A stretch of DNA of 33,487 nucleotides from a virus. Under the pieces are notes generated by a model that saw only the letters and a list, made by a program, of their open reading frames with translations, had not been told where the DNA came from and searched no databases. Positions 16,018 to 24,645 of the stretch are shown here, one piece after another. The stretch is from the IMG/VR virus record IMGVR_UViG_3300037010_000255, positions 1 to 33,487 of that record; one strand, written 5' to 3'. The stretch's first letter is position 1. Each line of letters opens with the position of its first letter. Made by a program: the position numbers and the translations under genes.

Positions 16018-16716
16018 TTAACGAACAACCTCATTAGCACACAGAAAGTAATCCATAGACAAAGTGCGAACGACACCAGAACCATTAGTGATACTAAAGA
16101 TAGGGGTGAGCATTGCAGTAGTCAGAGCAGCATTAGCTACACGAGCTACCAACACTTCATTTGCATATACTAGCAAATCCTTACCATCGTAGTACCAACC
16201 AGCAGAGAAGTAAGTAGCATTAGCGGAGGCGCCTACAGAAGCTACAGCAGTGACAGGGGAAGAGCCAGTATTGGTGATAAGGGTTACAGTGGTAGAGCCG
16301 CTAGCCTTAGAGAAATAGACACCATCAGTGATGGACGAACCATTGACCAGACCAATAACAACAGCACAAGTAGTAGCATCACTAAGAGCACCACGGAACA
16401 CTGACCAAGCTTTCTGGCCAGCTACGAAAGCAAAGCTAGTGCCATTCTTTACTGCGATAGCAGAATCAGAAGCACCAATAGTAGTCGTCAGTACTGCAGT
16501 ACCGCCATTGTAAGAACCAAGGGCAAAGGTAGGTGTACCAGTACCTGTCAGAGTATAATCAGTACTAGCAAGAGATCCAAAATCATTGTAGTATGTAGTT
16601 ACACCAAAACCAAGACTACCTGCAGTCTGAAAAGGATCAGGTAGCGGATACATACCAAGAGGGGTCTCACCAGGTACAGTAGTTACACCACGAGTAAAGC
16701 GAGTAGGAGCAGACAT
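16018..16716 (-). CDS. Probable virion protein, beta-sandwich
   Basis: A 232-residue protein beginning MSAPTRFTRGVTTVPGETPLGMYPLPDPF, a start I associate with phage proteins located just after the capsid gene. The rest is Ser/Thr/Ala/Gly-rich with alternating hydrophobic strands (AWSVFRGALSDATTCAVVIGLVNG, AGWYYDGKDLLVYANEVLVARV), consistent with a LamG-like or decoration fold. Ribosome site AAAGGAAA precedes the ATG. It is the first full-size gene downstream of the internal late promoter. Confidence 0.5.
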   Translation of the reverse strand: MSAPTRFTRGVTTVPGETPLGMYPLPDPFQTAGSLGFGVTTYYNDFGSLASTDYTLTGTGTPTFALGSYNGGTAVLTTTIGASDSAIAVKNGTSFAFVAGQKAWSVFRGALSDATTCAVVIGLVNGSSITDGVYFSKASGSTTVTLITNTGSSPVTAVASVGASANATYFSAGWYYDGKDLLVYANEVLVARVANAALTTAMLTPIFSITNGSGVVRTLSMDYFLCANEVVR

Positions 16717-16776
16717 AGTTATTTCCTTTTACGTTATAAATAACGTCCCGTAGGACGTAAAGAGGAAGCGAAAGAA

Positions 16777-16839
16777 TTACTTCTTGATAGGAGGAACAGC
16801 AGGACGTTTGCCCTTCATTTCCTCATTAGGATAGGACAT
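16777..16839 (-). CDS. Possible 20-residue basic peptide after the capsid gene
   Basis: An ATG at 16839, preceded by AAGGAA, opens MSYPNEEMKGKRPAVPPIKK and a TAA. It is the first frame after the internal promoter and its leader hairpin. Tiny MSYPNE-type ORFs after capsid genes occur in other phages as far as I recall, but its short length leaves doubt. Confidence 0.45.
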   Translation of the reverse strand: MSYPNEEMKGKRPAVPPIKK

Positions 16840-16863
16840 ATATGTATTCCTTAGAAAGAGAAA

Positions 16864-16912
16864 GAGAGAGAACAACAGAAGAATCTAATCTTTCTCTGCT
16901 GCTGTCTCTCTC
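16864..16912 (-). promoter_or_regulatory. Leader hairpin downstream of internal late promoter
   Basis: Long imperfect inverted repeat: GAGAGAG (16864-16870) pairs with CTCTCTC (16906-16912), with further pairing of ACA.CAG.AGA segments inward. It begins about 25 bases after the -10 box and would form near the 5' end of the transcript, where it could stabilise the mRNA. It is not followed by a U-tract, so a terminator is less likely. Confidence 0.5.
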
Positions 16913-16935
16913 TTGTTTACTACAGAATAATAAAT

Positions 16936-16964
16936 ATTATAGCATACTTTTTAAGTTTTGTCAA
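16936..16964 (-). promoter_or_regulatory. Perfect sigma70 promoter inside late operon
   Basis: On the minus strand, TTGACA (16964-16959), a 17-base spacer and TATAAT (16941-16936) match consensus, with an extended -10 TG. The spacer ends TAAAAAGTATGC, shared with the promoter at 26333. It lies just after the major capsid gene and would boost transcription of the tail, ejection and lysis genes. Confidence 0.85.
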
Positions 16965-17005
16965 GCATTATTTTTAGTATCTGCTTAACTTGCTACATAT
17001 TTATC

Positions 17006-17920
17006 TTACGGGCCATTAACACCATACACAGCACGAGGATCACTCCAACCAAAACTGTAACGCTCATAACCCTTATACTTCAGGTTCATAGTGTCAAAGT
17101 CATTGTCTTGGTCAAACGTGATTGCATGGCGCTCATAGTACTTCATACCATCAGGGATGTTAGTACGAATAAACCAAGCATGAGGAGCCGTGAAGTAGTG
17201 ATTCAGCATCACACCCTTCGGGAACGCATTCGTTGCTTTCAGCACGTTGATGTCGTTGTTAGCCGTTTCAGGGCGATACACAGACTTCAAAATACGGTGA
17301 GCATTGAAGTGATCGAATCGGCTGATGTGCAAGCTGGTAGGCAGCACATTAATCAACAGACCACGATCATTCTGCAGACCCATAATAGCAGTCACAGCAT
17401 CTTCAAGAGCAGCTTCACTCAGGTCAACACCAACAGTCGGGGTATTAGCCCAAGTGCCACCAGTCGTGTTCGGGTGCGCAGTAGAGCAAAGCTGCACACC
17501 ATCACCGCCCGTGTAAGAGCTATTGAAGGCTCGATTATACACGTTAGCAGCGATATTCTCCTTCGTTTGGCGGAAGGAGAAGGCTAGTGCCTTTGCACGG
17601 CGAGAAGCTACCTTTTCATACAGGTTGTCATCCAACTCTTCCTTCGTAACAATGAAACCCAATGCATACGCAATGTGCGTATAACGGGTAACAAAGCCTT
17701 GGATTTCGGAGTCATAAGTCGTACCTGCGCCCTGAGCTTTGACAGGCACAAGACCGAAATCGGTCATCTGCAGGTCTTCCTCGTAGTTCTGAGCAGAGGT
17801 TTCCTTATCGAAGAGGTCGATAAACTCTTCAGGATGTTCATTATAGGTTTGCCCCCAGATTGCCTTTAGACCAGGCCAAAGCAGTTTGGGTGCATTTGCG
17901 GTGGTGATTACGCCAGCCAT
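17006..17920 (-). CDS. Major capsid protein
   Basis: A 304-residue HK97-fold-type major capsid candidate. Support comes from position (terminase, portal, scaffold, then capsid), size, and family-like segments: MAGVITTANAPKLLWPGLKAIWGQTYNEHPEEFIDLFD at the N-terminus, AYALGFIVTKEELDDNLYEKVASRRAKALAFSFRQTKENIAANVYNRAFNS, and the C-terminal DFDTMNLKYKGYERYSFGWSDPRAVYG. These resemble Mu-type major head subunits in many Proteobacteria phages. AAGGAAAA precedes the ATG. A promoter follows directly after the gene, allowing downstream levels to be set separately. Confidence 0.85.
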   Translation of the reverse strand: MAGVITTANAPKLLWPGLKAIWGQTYNEHPEEFIDLFDKETSAQNYEEDLQMTDFGLVPVKAQGAGTTYDSEIQGFVTRYTHIAYALGFIVTKEELDDNLYEKVASRRAKALAFSFRQTKENIAANVYNRAFNSSYTGGDGVQLCSTAHPNTTGGTWANTPTVGVDLSEAALEDAVTAIMGLQNDRGLLINVLPTSLHISRFDHFNAHRILKSVYRPETANNDINVLKATNAFPKGVMLNHYFTAPHAWFIRTNIPDGMKYYERHAITFDQDNDFDTMNLKYKGYERYSFGWSDPRAVYGVNGP

Positions 17921-17946
17921 TTAATTTTCCTTTTCTTTAATAATTA

Positions 17947-18576
17947 TTAGGAAGCTGTAAAGCCACCATTGAACTCATGCTGGTTCCAGCAACACTTGAC
18001 CTTGCAGTATGCACCACCAACAGTAGTACTAGTAGGTGCATTGTCAACACGCTGTACCAGACCCATCATACGAATAACAAAAGAGTTAGTCGTATTGACA
18101 GTACTACCAGTCAGGACCGTGTTAGAGTACGGAGCAGATTGAGACAGGGCGCTGGTCTGGTCTGCAGTAATAGTCAGGTTCGAGTTCTTATGCAGATTAG
18201 CCAGAGTAATAGCCGTGCTATCCATCTGTGCTTCAAAGATAATATCGGGATCATCCACAACGAAGACATACTGAGTACCTGCATTCTTAGCCAGCCACAG
18301 TTGGTTCAGGTTGAGGTTAGTGCCCTGCAAAGAGGTAGAGCCAGTAGGTGCAGTTTGGAAGCCTACGATAATACCCAGAGGGACATCACCAGAGGTTGCT
18401 TTCACACACAGAGGGATACCATTCACATCCGTACCAGCAGCAGACTTAACTACATCACCGATAGCGTAGGTGTTAGATGCATCCGTAGCGATTGCATAGG
18501 TATTGGCCGTTTGGTTCCAAGGATTACCATTACGGTGTCCAATGGGCCGCAAGCCTTGGGGGTTGTTTGTTGCCAT
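17947..18576 (-). CDS. Capsid cement/decoration protein
   Basis: A 209-residue protein beginning MATNNPQGLRPIGHRNGNPWNQTANTYAIATDASNTYAIGDVVKS, typical of small structural or cement proteins encoded just before the major capsid gene. The body is beta-rich (IPLCVKATSGDVPLGIIVGF, TQYVFVVDDPDIIFEAQMD). Such proteins bind the outer capsid at local symmetry axes. GGAG ribosome site. Function assigned by position and family resemblance. Confidence 0.65.
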   Translation of the reverse strand: MATNNPQGLRPIGHRNGNPWNQTANTYAIATDASNTYAIGDVVKSAAGTDVNGIPLCVKATSGDVPLGIIVGFQTAPTGSTSLQGTNLNLNQLWLAKNAGTQYVFVVDDPDIIFEAQMDSTAITLANLHKNSNLTITADQTSALSQSAPYSNTVLTGSTVNTTNSFVIRMMGLVQRVDNAPTSTTVGGAYCKVKCCWNQHEFNGGFTAS

Positions 18577-18594
18577 TTACAAATCTCCAAAGAG

Positions 18595-19092
18595 TTAGGT
18601 TATTTTGATGCCTGCGTCGTAGAATCCATCATTGGATTGTCCTTCGCCTGCAAACTTACCACGGCGAATAGCTTGATCGGTAAGATCAACACGATCTTGT
18701 ATCGCTTCTTGATCTTCATCAAACCATTCTTGTTTGACCTTCATTAGGTAGCCATATTGTGGTTCGCTACCAGAAGTCCCAACAAGAAACCGTACTTTAT
18801 CTCCAACGTCTGTATTGCGGCTAACCACAGTAGACGAAGTACCACCTACCTCTTCAGGCGTTACGAACTCATAATCGTTTGCCAATGCCCAGTCAATACG
18901 TCCTGGCTCATCATTAAAGATATGCAAATGATATCCTTCAATCTGGTGACGCACGCCAAGTTTCATAGTAGTGCCACCAAAGTTCTCTCGATTCTTTCGA
19001 GAGGGGCGATCACTAGTTGAACGGACTACCTTTGCTTCTTGCTTAGCCAATGCAGCAGCTTTTTTCTCTTCCAACGTAAGGGCTCGTGGCAT
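18595..19092 (-). CDS. Conserved head-region protein of unknown function
   Basis: A 165-residue protein encoded between scaffold and cement genes. The N-terminus is Lys/Arg/Ala-rich (ALTLEEKKAAALAKQEAKVVRS), followed by HQIEGYHLHIFNDEPGRIDWALANDYEFVTPEEVGG and DKVRFLVGTSGSEPQYGYLMKVKQEWFDEDQEA. I know this pattern from phage head gene clusters but not its job. An AAGGAGAT ribosome site supports strong expression, as expected for a virion or assembly protein. Confidence 0.6.
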   Translation of the reverse strand: MPRALTLEEKKAAALAKQEAKVVRSTSDRPSRKNRENFGGTTMKLGVRHQIEGYHLHIFNDEPGRIDWALANDYEFVTPEEVGGTSSTVVSRNTDVGDKVRFLVGTSGSEPQYGYLMKVKQEWFDEDQEAIQDRVDLTDQAIRRGKFAGEGQSNDGFYDAGIKIT

Positions 19093-19104
19093 ACCTATCT
19101 CCTT

Positions 19105-19929
19105 TTAATCCCAAGCGTAATCTGCGACGTATTGTTCTTTCGTCAGCAGACCCATTTTAACATAACGATCACAAGCCTGTTTGGCTTCGCTAGGCAGGTT
19201 ATTATACGTCCGCTTACCCGTAGGTACACTTGAGCGCATTGAACCGCTGCTAGACCCCTCTACGGGGTTCTGACGGGCCTGCTTAGGTGCAAACTCCGCA
19301 TCCTTCTCCAGGTACTCATCAAGCTTCTCAAAGAATGCTTTACCAGTAACACCGGGGAAATCTTCTCGAACATCTTCTGCAATAGCATTAGCTCGACGGG
19401 TCTTCTTACGATCCACACCAAACCAATCATGTTCAGAAATCCACTCTTTGACTACAGGGTCCATTACCTGCTCTGCAGCAGGATTAGGGGCAGGTTCAGG
19501 CTTCTTCTTAAGCTCCTCTCGTTGCTCCTTCAGCTCATCGATTGCATCATCGATTGCGATGACCTGTTCCCCATCACCAGAGTTAATAGCATCTTTCTTG
19601 GCTTGCTTAAGACTGTTAAGTTGAATCTCCATTTCAGCCACTTTTTGTTGAGCGGCTTGTTTCTGGAACTCTCGGAACTCCTGAGCAGCTTTCTTTACCT
19701 CTACGATTTCTGCTTGAGATTGCTCTAGCTTCTTGAGGAGGATTTCATTATTCTTACGAAGGATTGGGTTAATCTCCTTACCCCTGCGGACAAAGGTTTC
19801 AGCATCTACCCACTCATCTTCATTACCCCGGAACTTCTCCAAAGGAACCCAACCATATACAGCAGCTTCTTTCTCTGCATGGTCTGTTTCTTCTTGGGTT
19901 ACTACGACTTCTTCGTTTTCTTCACTCAT
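19105..19929 (-). CDS. Capsid scaffolding protein
   Basis: A 274-residue, strongly charged, helix-rich protein directly upstream of the capsid genes. It has an acidic N-terminus, a coiled-coil section (about 55-145: NNEILLKKLEQSQAEIVEVKKAAQEF, ELKEQREELKKKPEPAPNP), a middle VKEWISEHDWFGVD segment, and a basic C-terminus (NLPSEAKQACDRYVKMGLLTKEQY) that could contact capsid subunits. Scaffolds guide prohead assembly and leave before or during packaging. The gene overlaps the GroES-like gene as ATGA. Confidence 0.75.
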   Translation of the reverse strand: MSEENEEVVVTQEETDHAEKEAAVYGWVPLEKFRGNEDEWVDAETFVRRGKEINPILRKNNEILLKKLEQSQAEIVEVKKAAQEFREFQKQAAQQKVAEMEIQLNSLKQAKKDAINSGDGEQVIAIDDAIDELKEQREELKKKPEPAPNPAAEQVMDPVVKEWISEHDWFGVDRKKTRRANAIAEDVREDFPGVTGKAFFEKLDEYLEKDAEFAPKQARQNPVEGSSSGSMRSSVPTGKRTYNNLPSEAKQACDRYVKMGLLTKEQYVADYAWD

Positions 19930-20243
19930 TTCACTTCCTCACGAAATGCTACAACATCTAGATCATTAAGGATACGGTACTCTTTACCATCATTACCTTT
20001 ATAAAGCAAACCACTATACTTTCCAAAGATAACTTGATCTCCGACACCACACCATGGTTCAGGTTGATCTGAGTAGCAGGTGTTACCCATTGCTACAACA
20101 ATCCCATCAATCTGCGCCATCTCTTCTCGCTTCCTTTCGGAGCCTGTCGAGATAATGATACCACTCTCTGTCTTATGTTCAACTTCAGCAGGGAGAATAA
20201 GAACCCTATGACCTCTCGGAATAATGCCACTTTTGTTTTCCAT
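19926..20243 (-). CDS. GroES-like co-chaperonin
   Basis: A 105-residue Cpn10-type protein. Visible family features are IIPRGHRVLILPAEVE at the N-terminus, the mobile-loop region HKTESGIIISTGSERKR that contacts GroEL, DGIVVAMGN, and the C-terminal GDQVIFGKYSGLLYKGNDGKEYRILNDLDVVA. Phage examples such as T4 gp31 adapt host GroEL to fold the capsid protein, and its position beside scaffold and capsid genes fits that. A GTG three bases earlier is also possible; I chose ATG at 20243, which shares a base with the upstream stop (TGATG). Confidence 0.85.
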   Translation of the reverse strand: MENKSGIIPRGHRVLILPAEVEHKTESGIIISTGSERKREEMAQIDGIVVAMGNTCYSDQPEPWCGVGDQVIFGKYSGLLYKGNDGKEYRILNDLDVVAFREEVK

Positions 20244-20443
20244 CACTCGTATAAGTCCTCATATTGAACTTCAAGTAGGTTCTGTACAACTTTACAGCGT
20301 CCTTGCAGTTCTGGTAAATCTTCTTTATCTACGAAGACCAACATTTCTTTCATTCGGTCTAGGTCCAACTTCATTCGTTTCATAAGAGCAGAAGTTACAT
20401 GGTGCTCTTTCCAATCAGCAAACTCTTCCTTGGTTACTACCAT
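20243..20443 (-). CDS. Small helical head-region protein
   Basis: A 66-residue charged protein (MVVTKEEFADWKEHHVTSALMKRMK...LLEVQYEDLYE), apparently all helical, with no membrane segment. AAAGGAGAG precedes the ATG. Similar tiny genes with a WxxHxVTxxL start occur between portal and scaffold in several phages. Role unknown. Confidence 0.6.
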   Translation of the reverse strand: MVVTKEEFADWKEHHVTSALMKRMKLDLDRMKEMLVFVDKEDLPELQGRCKVVQNLLEVQYEDLYE

Positions 20444-20458
20444 TTACTCTCCTTTGTA

Positions 20459-22564
20459 CTACATGGTTAACTCTAGTCCTTGCGGTTGTGGGTTCATTGA
20501 TTGCCCACCTACATCTGGTACTGCTGGTGTCTTTGCTTCTGGTTGTTCCATAGTCTGTGCGATCTGTTGCATAAGTTCCACAGACTTCAGGATGTGGTCT
20601 TGATGGTTCTTGGTTGCTGCAATCTGTGCATTAATCAGAGCGATCTTATGACCAGATTCAACACCCTGAGCTTCTGCCATCTCCAGTGCAGCCTTGGCAT
20701 TAAGCTCCTCAATCTTAGCTTGATTGAGTTCAGCTTCCTTAAGCAACTTGAGTACACCAAGCTTGAGTTTGATCTGACCATCTTGCATCTTAGCTTGTAC
20801 CTTCATCTGCTCAATCTGTACCTTCGGATTAGGCGGAGGCGGTACTGCATTTGGTCCCTTTGGATCGGGGAAGAGTTGATCGATACCCTGTACCCTTAGT
20901 GATTTAAGATAGAGTTTCTCTACTTCATATCGATTATATCCGGGCACAGACATAGAGGCTTGCTTAACAGCTGTAGCTTGCATCACCCGCTGGTTATCAG
21001 AGATAATGTTAGGATCAGCAGAAGGGTGAATAGCAGAAGATTCATTCTTATAATCACTAGAGAGTATCTTCTTCTTCTCTGGGCCAAAGGTTTTATCTTC
21101 TGCAAGATAGAGTTGGTTCAACCGATATAGCTTACGGAACTCGTCTCGGAGGCTACGGTAGGTACGTTTGAAGATACCTGAGAAAATCTTCATACCCTGT
21201 TCTGCCATTGTACGGCTAGTCTCTGCAGGGGTATTCTGGCCGGGGTTCTGCCCTGTAAGGATATCTACAGAGATACCAATACGCTCACCATAATTAATCA
21301 AGAGATTTAGTAAGGTGTATAGAACTTGGCTAGGTTCACGAACAGGTAAAGGCATGATACCTTTACGAAGATCATCTCCAGTAGACTCTACATGCTTCCA
21401 TTCTAGGGGTGCAAAAGTATAGTTACCACCCCGTAGCTTAACACCCCGACTAAGGAATCCACCAGCAGTGTTTGCCATTGTACCCGCATCTGTAAGCTGA
21501 TTAATAAGTGTATTAATGCTTTCATTTAGAGGACCAAGAAGGACACCAAAACCAAGATCATAGAAACCACCATCAGGACTTGGGATGAACGGGAACTTCG
21601 TGAAGTATTGCTCTGCTTTGATAGAGAGTACTTTTCCTTTTGCATTCTTGGAGATACCCTCATTAAAGAATCGTGCAACTATTCTAAGAACTTGTCGAGT
21701 ATCTCGACGGACATAAACAATGTAAGGCTCTGCATAGCCATCATCATCAAGATCAAGGAAGCAGTGGTGTTCCAGAATCTCATAGGGGGTGCTCTCATCG
21801 TTAGGTTGTGGTTTGGTTAGTCCTTGTACCTTATCTTGTACAAGAGACAGTCTACTTTCCACACTAGAAGCAGGGTGTACCTCTGTCATCTCTAACCAGA
21901 GACCACGAGCAACACGACTGTAGATGTCGTTGTTGCTCATGTACAATACATGCGTCATTCGAGGGGCAGTCTCAAGACTCTTTGCCCAGTAGTTTACTAC
22001 AAAGTCTTTAGCGAGGACGTTCTCAGATACATTATGACCAAGGATAGGATCAAAGTAACTCTTCTTGAAAGCACAGCCAATAATGGGTTGTGTGATAAGC
22101 ACCGTATCCATTTGGCTCTCCCAACTCTCGTCTTCCTCAAAGAGTTGGTAGCACATGTGTTCCTGTACCCGTTCTGCTAGTTTGATATTCTGGCCAGAGG
22201 GGTCATCTCCAGATACGATCATTCGTACAGGAGAGTCATTAATTAGGGTAGGGTAAGCTCTAGCATGGTATTGCAAAGCAGCGATAGTTATCAAAGGGAA
22301 CTTAATATTACTAGCCCCCGGCCAAGGGAAAGACTTCTTCTCAGAGACCTGTAGAGCTAGTTTAAGTGCTTGCTCATTACGAGTTTCCCAATCTTGACGA
22401 GACTGTAGATCAGCTTCAAAGTGCATATACACGCGATGACCGATCTGCTGCAATTCATCTTCAGTCAACTCCTCTGCAATGTTAGTCATTGCTGGAATTT
22501 TCTCAAGATTTAGTTTAGTAGTTAGTTCCAAATCAGTATCCCGTATGTTGGTTACGACCTTCAA
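20459..22564 (-). CDS. P22-type portal protein
   Basis: A 701-residue protein, close to P22 gp1 (725). Diagnostic stretches include LTEDELQQIGHRVYMHFEADLQSRQDWETRNEQALKLAL, KSFPWPGASNIKFPLITIAALQYHARAYPTL, NTLINQLTDAGTMANTAGGFLSRGVKLRGG and a long C-terminal helical barrel region (KVQIEQMKVQAKMQDGQIKLKLG...). The portal forms the dodecameric DNA entry ring and docks terminase and the gp4-like protein. The reading frame starts at a TTG overlapping the terminase end by 32 bases; an ATG at residue 26 (22489) is the other candidate, but related portals have a similar N-terminal extension. Confidence 0.85.
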   Translation of the reverse strand: MKVVTNIRDTDLELTTKLNLEKIPAMTNIAEELTEDELQQIGHRVYMHFEADLQSRQDWETRNEQALKLALQVSEKKSFPWPGASNIKFPLITIAALQYHARAYPTLINDSPVRMIVSGDDPSGQNIKLAERVQEHMCYQLFEEDESWESQMDTVLITQPIIGCAFKKSYFDPILGHNVSENVLAKDFVVNYWAKSLETAPRMTHVLYMSNNDIYSRVARGLWLEMTEVHPASSVESRLSLVQDKVQGLTKPQPNDESTPYEILEHHCFLDLDDDGYAEPYIVYVRRDTRQVLRIVARFFNEGISKNAKGKVLSIKAEQYFTKFPFIPSPDGGFYDLGFGVLLGPLNESINTLINQLTDAGTMANTAGGFLSRGVKLRGGNYTFAPLEWKHVESTGDDLRKGIMPLPVREPSQVLYTLLNLLINYGERIGISVDILTGQNPGQNTPAETSRTMAEQGMKIFSGIFKRTYRSLRDEFRKLYRLNQLYLAEDKTFGPEKKKILSSDYKNESSAIHPSADPNIISDNQRVMQATAVKQASMSVPGYNRYEVEKLYLKSLRVQGIDQLFPDPKGPNAVPPPPNPKVQIEQMKVQAKMQDGQIKLKLGVLKLLKEAELNQAKIEELNAKAALEMAEAQGVESGHKIALINAQIAATKNHQDHILKSVELMQQIAQTMEQPEAKTPAVPDVGGQSMNPQPQGLELTM

Positions 22565-24038
22565 ACTTCATGTCGTTCTCATGTAAAAAAGCCTCGTACT
22601 CATCTTCTTCCAACTCTTCAGGAGTAGGCGCATCCTGCATCTTATCGAGCATAAGACCTAAGTAAGAGAAGCTGTCTACTTGGTCATCATGTCGATCTCT
22701 TGGGAATCGCATTAACTCTTCTTCAAAGGTGGCGTACCATTCTGCGTCTTTATCAAACTTGCAGGCACCGGCCCTCATACGAGCTTGGATGGACCTAGCT
22801 CGGGTAATCTTATCTGCCGAGGGCTTCAACATAACAATCGGCACAAAGATACCTGTGGTCAACATCTCTCTGTTGAGGAATGGTCCTATGGACTTTTGAA
22901 TGACACCTTGCTCAATACCAAATAGTACGGGCTTATAAAGCTTCTGGAGCATCAGGACTGTATCTACAATCTCTTGTGCATCCATTCTCTCTCTGACCAC
23001 ATTAACCAAATGCATAAAGCCTTGGTCATCTACACCAGCAACAGAGAATACAGAATAATCACTACGATCTGCTTTAGATACAGCAAGGTCAGCAGTGATA
23101 TAAAAGTTAAGCATCTTCTTCTTATCTTCCTGAGACCTTGGTAGGAAGTCTCCACGTCTGAAGAAGGTATTAGCCTCATCAAGAGGGATATTCAGGTATT
23201 CCTGACTATATACATCTGAGAGGCCTTGAGAAACGTATCGACTACGTTCCTCGATTAGTTTCTGCTTGCTCCACCTCTCAGGCCAGAGGATGTGAGAGAA
23301 GTCATCTGTATGCGCCCTAAACTTAATACTCTTCCAAGGTGTCCTTGTTGAGGCATATTCACAAAGAGGTTCTTTAACTAGAAACTTACTCTTATATCCG
23401 ATTAGCTGTCTCTCTGGCATTAAGCCTTCAAGAAGACTATCCATATGCAGTATAGTGCCGATGACTCTAACAATACCATTATCAGCACGGCAAGGAAGTA
23501 GGGCACCATTGAACCATCTCTTGAACTTGTCCCTACGTTCCTTACTTTGTACTGCTTCATCCTCTTCGAGGTCATCAACAACAATCAGGTTAGGTCGTTT
23601 AGATTTCCACTTCAGGCCTCGAACCTTCTGTTCTGCACCTTTTGCTTGTACTCGGAACTGGTGCTTATCCTCCATCTCCACGATGAAATCATCTTCAGTA
23701 TCTTTCAAGAAACTACCGATACCAAAGAGATTACGGAGATCATCATTGTCTGTCAGTTCCTTCTTTAGTTCACCAAGGAACTGAATAGACTGTGCTACAG
23801 TAGCAGAGACAACGATTGCATAGTCCCTCTCACGGAACAGTAAACAAGCAAGAGTATATGCAAGAGTAACGGTAGTAGATTTGGCATGGCCACGAGGGGC
23901 AGCGATAGCAACAAAAGAATCAGGAGCACAGCAGTATTCCCAGACAATCCTGTGGAAGTCTGGAGTTTCAGTAGCCCCGTCAAACCCTCGTCTAAGTACC
24001 GCATTACTGAACCCCTCTAATACTGCTGCTGTCAGCAC
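22533..24038 (-). CDS. terL: Terminase large subunit
   Basis: A 501-residue packaging motor. The N-terminal ATPase has a Walker A-like APRGHAKST (47-55), a Walker B LIVVDDLEED (151-160) and coupling motif VIGTILHMDS (about 192-201). The C-terminal RNase H-like nuclease has FYITADLAVSKADRSDYSV (about 312-330) and the late RHDDQVDSFSYLG. It cuts concatemeric DNA and drives it through the portal. The start is a GTG overlapping the stop of the HNH-like gene by one base (TAGTG), suggesting coupled translation. Confidence 0.92.
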   Translation of the reverse strand: MLTAAVLEGFSNAVLRRGFDGATETPDFHRIVWEYCCAPDSFVAIAAPRGHAKSTTVTLAYTLACLLFRERDYAIVVSATVAQSIQFLGELKKELTDNDDLRNLFGIGSFLKDTEDDFIVEMEDKHQFRVQAKGAEQKVRGLKWKSKRPNLIVVDDLEEDEAVQSKERRDKFKRWFNGALLPCRADNGIVRVIGTILHMDSLLEGLMPERQLIGYKSKFLVKEPLCEYASTRTPWKSIKFRAHTDDFSHILWPERWSKQKLIEERSRYVSQGLSDVYSQEYLNIPLDEANTFFRRGDFLPRSQEDKKKMLNFYITADLAVSKADRSDYSVFSVAGVDDQGFMHLVNVVRERMDAQEIVDTVLMLQKLYKPVLFGIEQGVIQKSIGPFLNREMLTTGIFVPIVMLKPSADKITRARSIQARMRAGACKFDKDAEWYATFEEELMRFPRDRHDDQVDSFSYLGLMLDKMQDAPTPEELEEDEYEAFLHENDMKFEGRNQHTGY

Positions 24039-24298
24039 TATTTAACACCACCCTTACTGTTACGAGCATAGCTACGGTTCTTAGAAGCAGAGATCACACG
24101 CGTATTGCTCTTAGCCGTAGAGCCACCCTTACTGAGTGGTTTCTTGTGGTCTACGTCTTTACCTGCAAGGGCTGCCTTGCCGTGAGTAGCTACAGCAGCT
24201 CTACGGGCAGAATTACGAGCTGCTCGGTTCTTTTTCTGCTCTGCCGATGAATGGTACTTCTTATATTCATCAGCATAGTCTCTAACCTTTCTAGGCAT
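24038..24298 (-). CDS. HNH-type nuclease-like protein next to terminase
   Basis: An 86-residue basic protein starting MPRKVRDYADEYKKYHSSAEQKKNRAARNSARR. It ends with a compact HNH pattern: DVDHKKPLSKGGSTAKSNTRVISASKNRSYAR, with D-H as the metal-binding pair and SKSNxRV-type second half. Small HNH proteins next to terminase are known to take part in genome packaging and cutting in several phages. I chose the ATG at 24298, two bases after the upstream stop, rather than a longer frame through that gene. Confidence 0.7.
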   Translation of the reverse strand: MPRKVRDYADEYKKYHSSAEQKKNRAARNSARRAAVATHGKAALAGKDVDHKKPLSKGGSTAKSNTRVISASKNRSYARNSKGGVK

Positions 24299-24300
24299 GA

Positions 24301-24636
24301 CTATGCAGAGGGGGTTTGTACAGCGTTGGCAATAGCCGTTACACCTGCAATAGCCGTAGTCCAACCATTTCCCAGATTATACAAACTGACAATAGCAGAA
24401 ATAACAGAAGCGATTACCGGCCAAGCAGTCAGGAAGTCTTGTTCCACAATACCAGCAACATTAGCTACCGACTTTAATACAGATTGTACAGCAGCTAGTT
24501 TAGCAGCACCCTGTCCAGAGGTAGGCATAGCGACTTCAACAGCTACAACTACATCATGGATCATCGGGCCTACAGCACCATACACATTCTTAACGATACC
24601 TACAGTTTGTGCGATTTGGGTATAATTTACAGACAT
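24301..24636 (-). CDS. Small hydrophobic phage protein (holin-like or membrane associated)
   Basis: A 111-residue Ala/Val-rich protein. It has VGPMIHDVVVAVEVAMPTSGQGAAKLAAVQSVLKS, the VExAMP...GAxKLxAV pattern of small phage proteins often next to holins, and a hydrophobic C-terminal region (AWPVIASVISAIVSLYNLGNGWTTAIAG) that could span the membrane. It is encoded between the lipoprotein and HNH genes, with AAGGAAG before the ATG. Role not known; holin assistance is one option. Confidence 0.5.
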   Translation of the reverse strand: MSVNYTQIAQTVGIVKNVYGAVGPMIHDVVVAVEVAMPTSGQGAAKLAAVQSVLKSVANVAGIVEQDFLTAWPVIASVISAIVSLYNLGNGWTTAIAGVTAIANAVQTPSA

Positions 24637-24645
24637 GCTCTTCCT

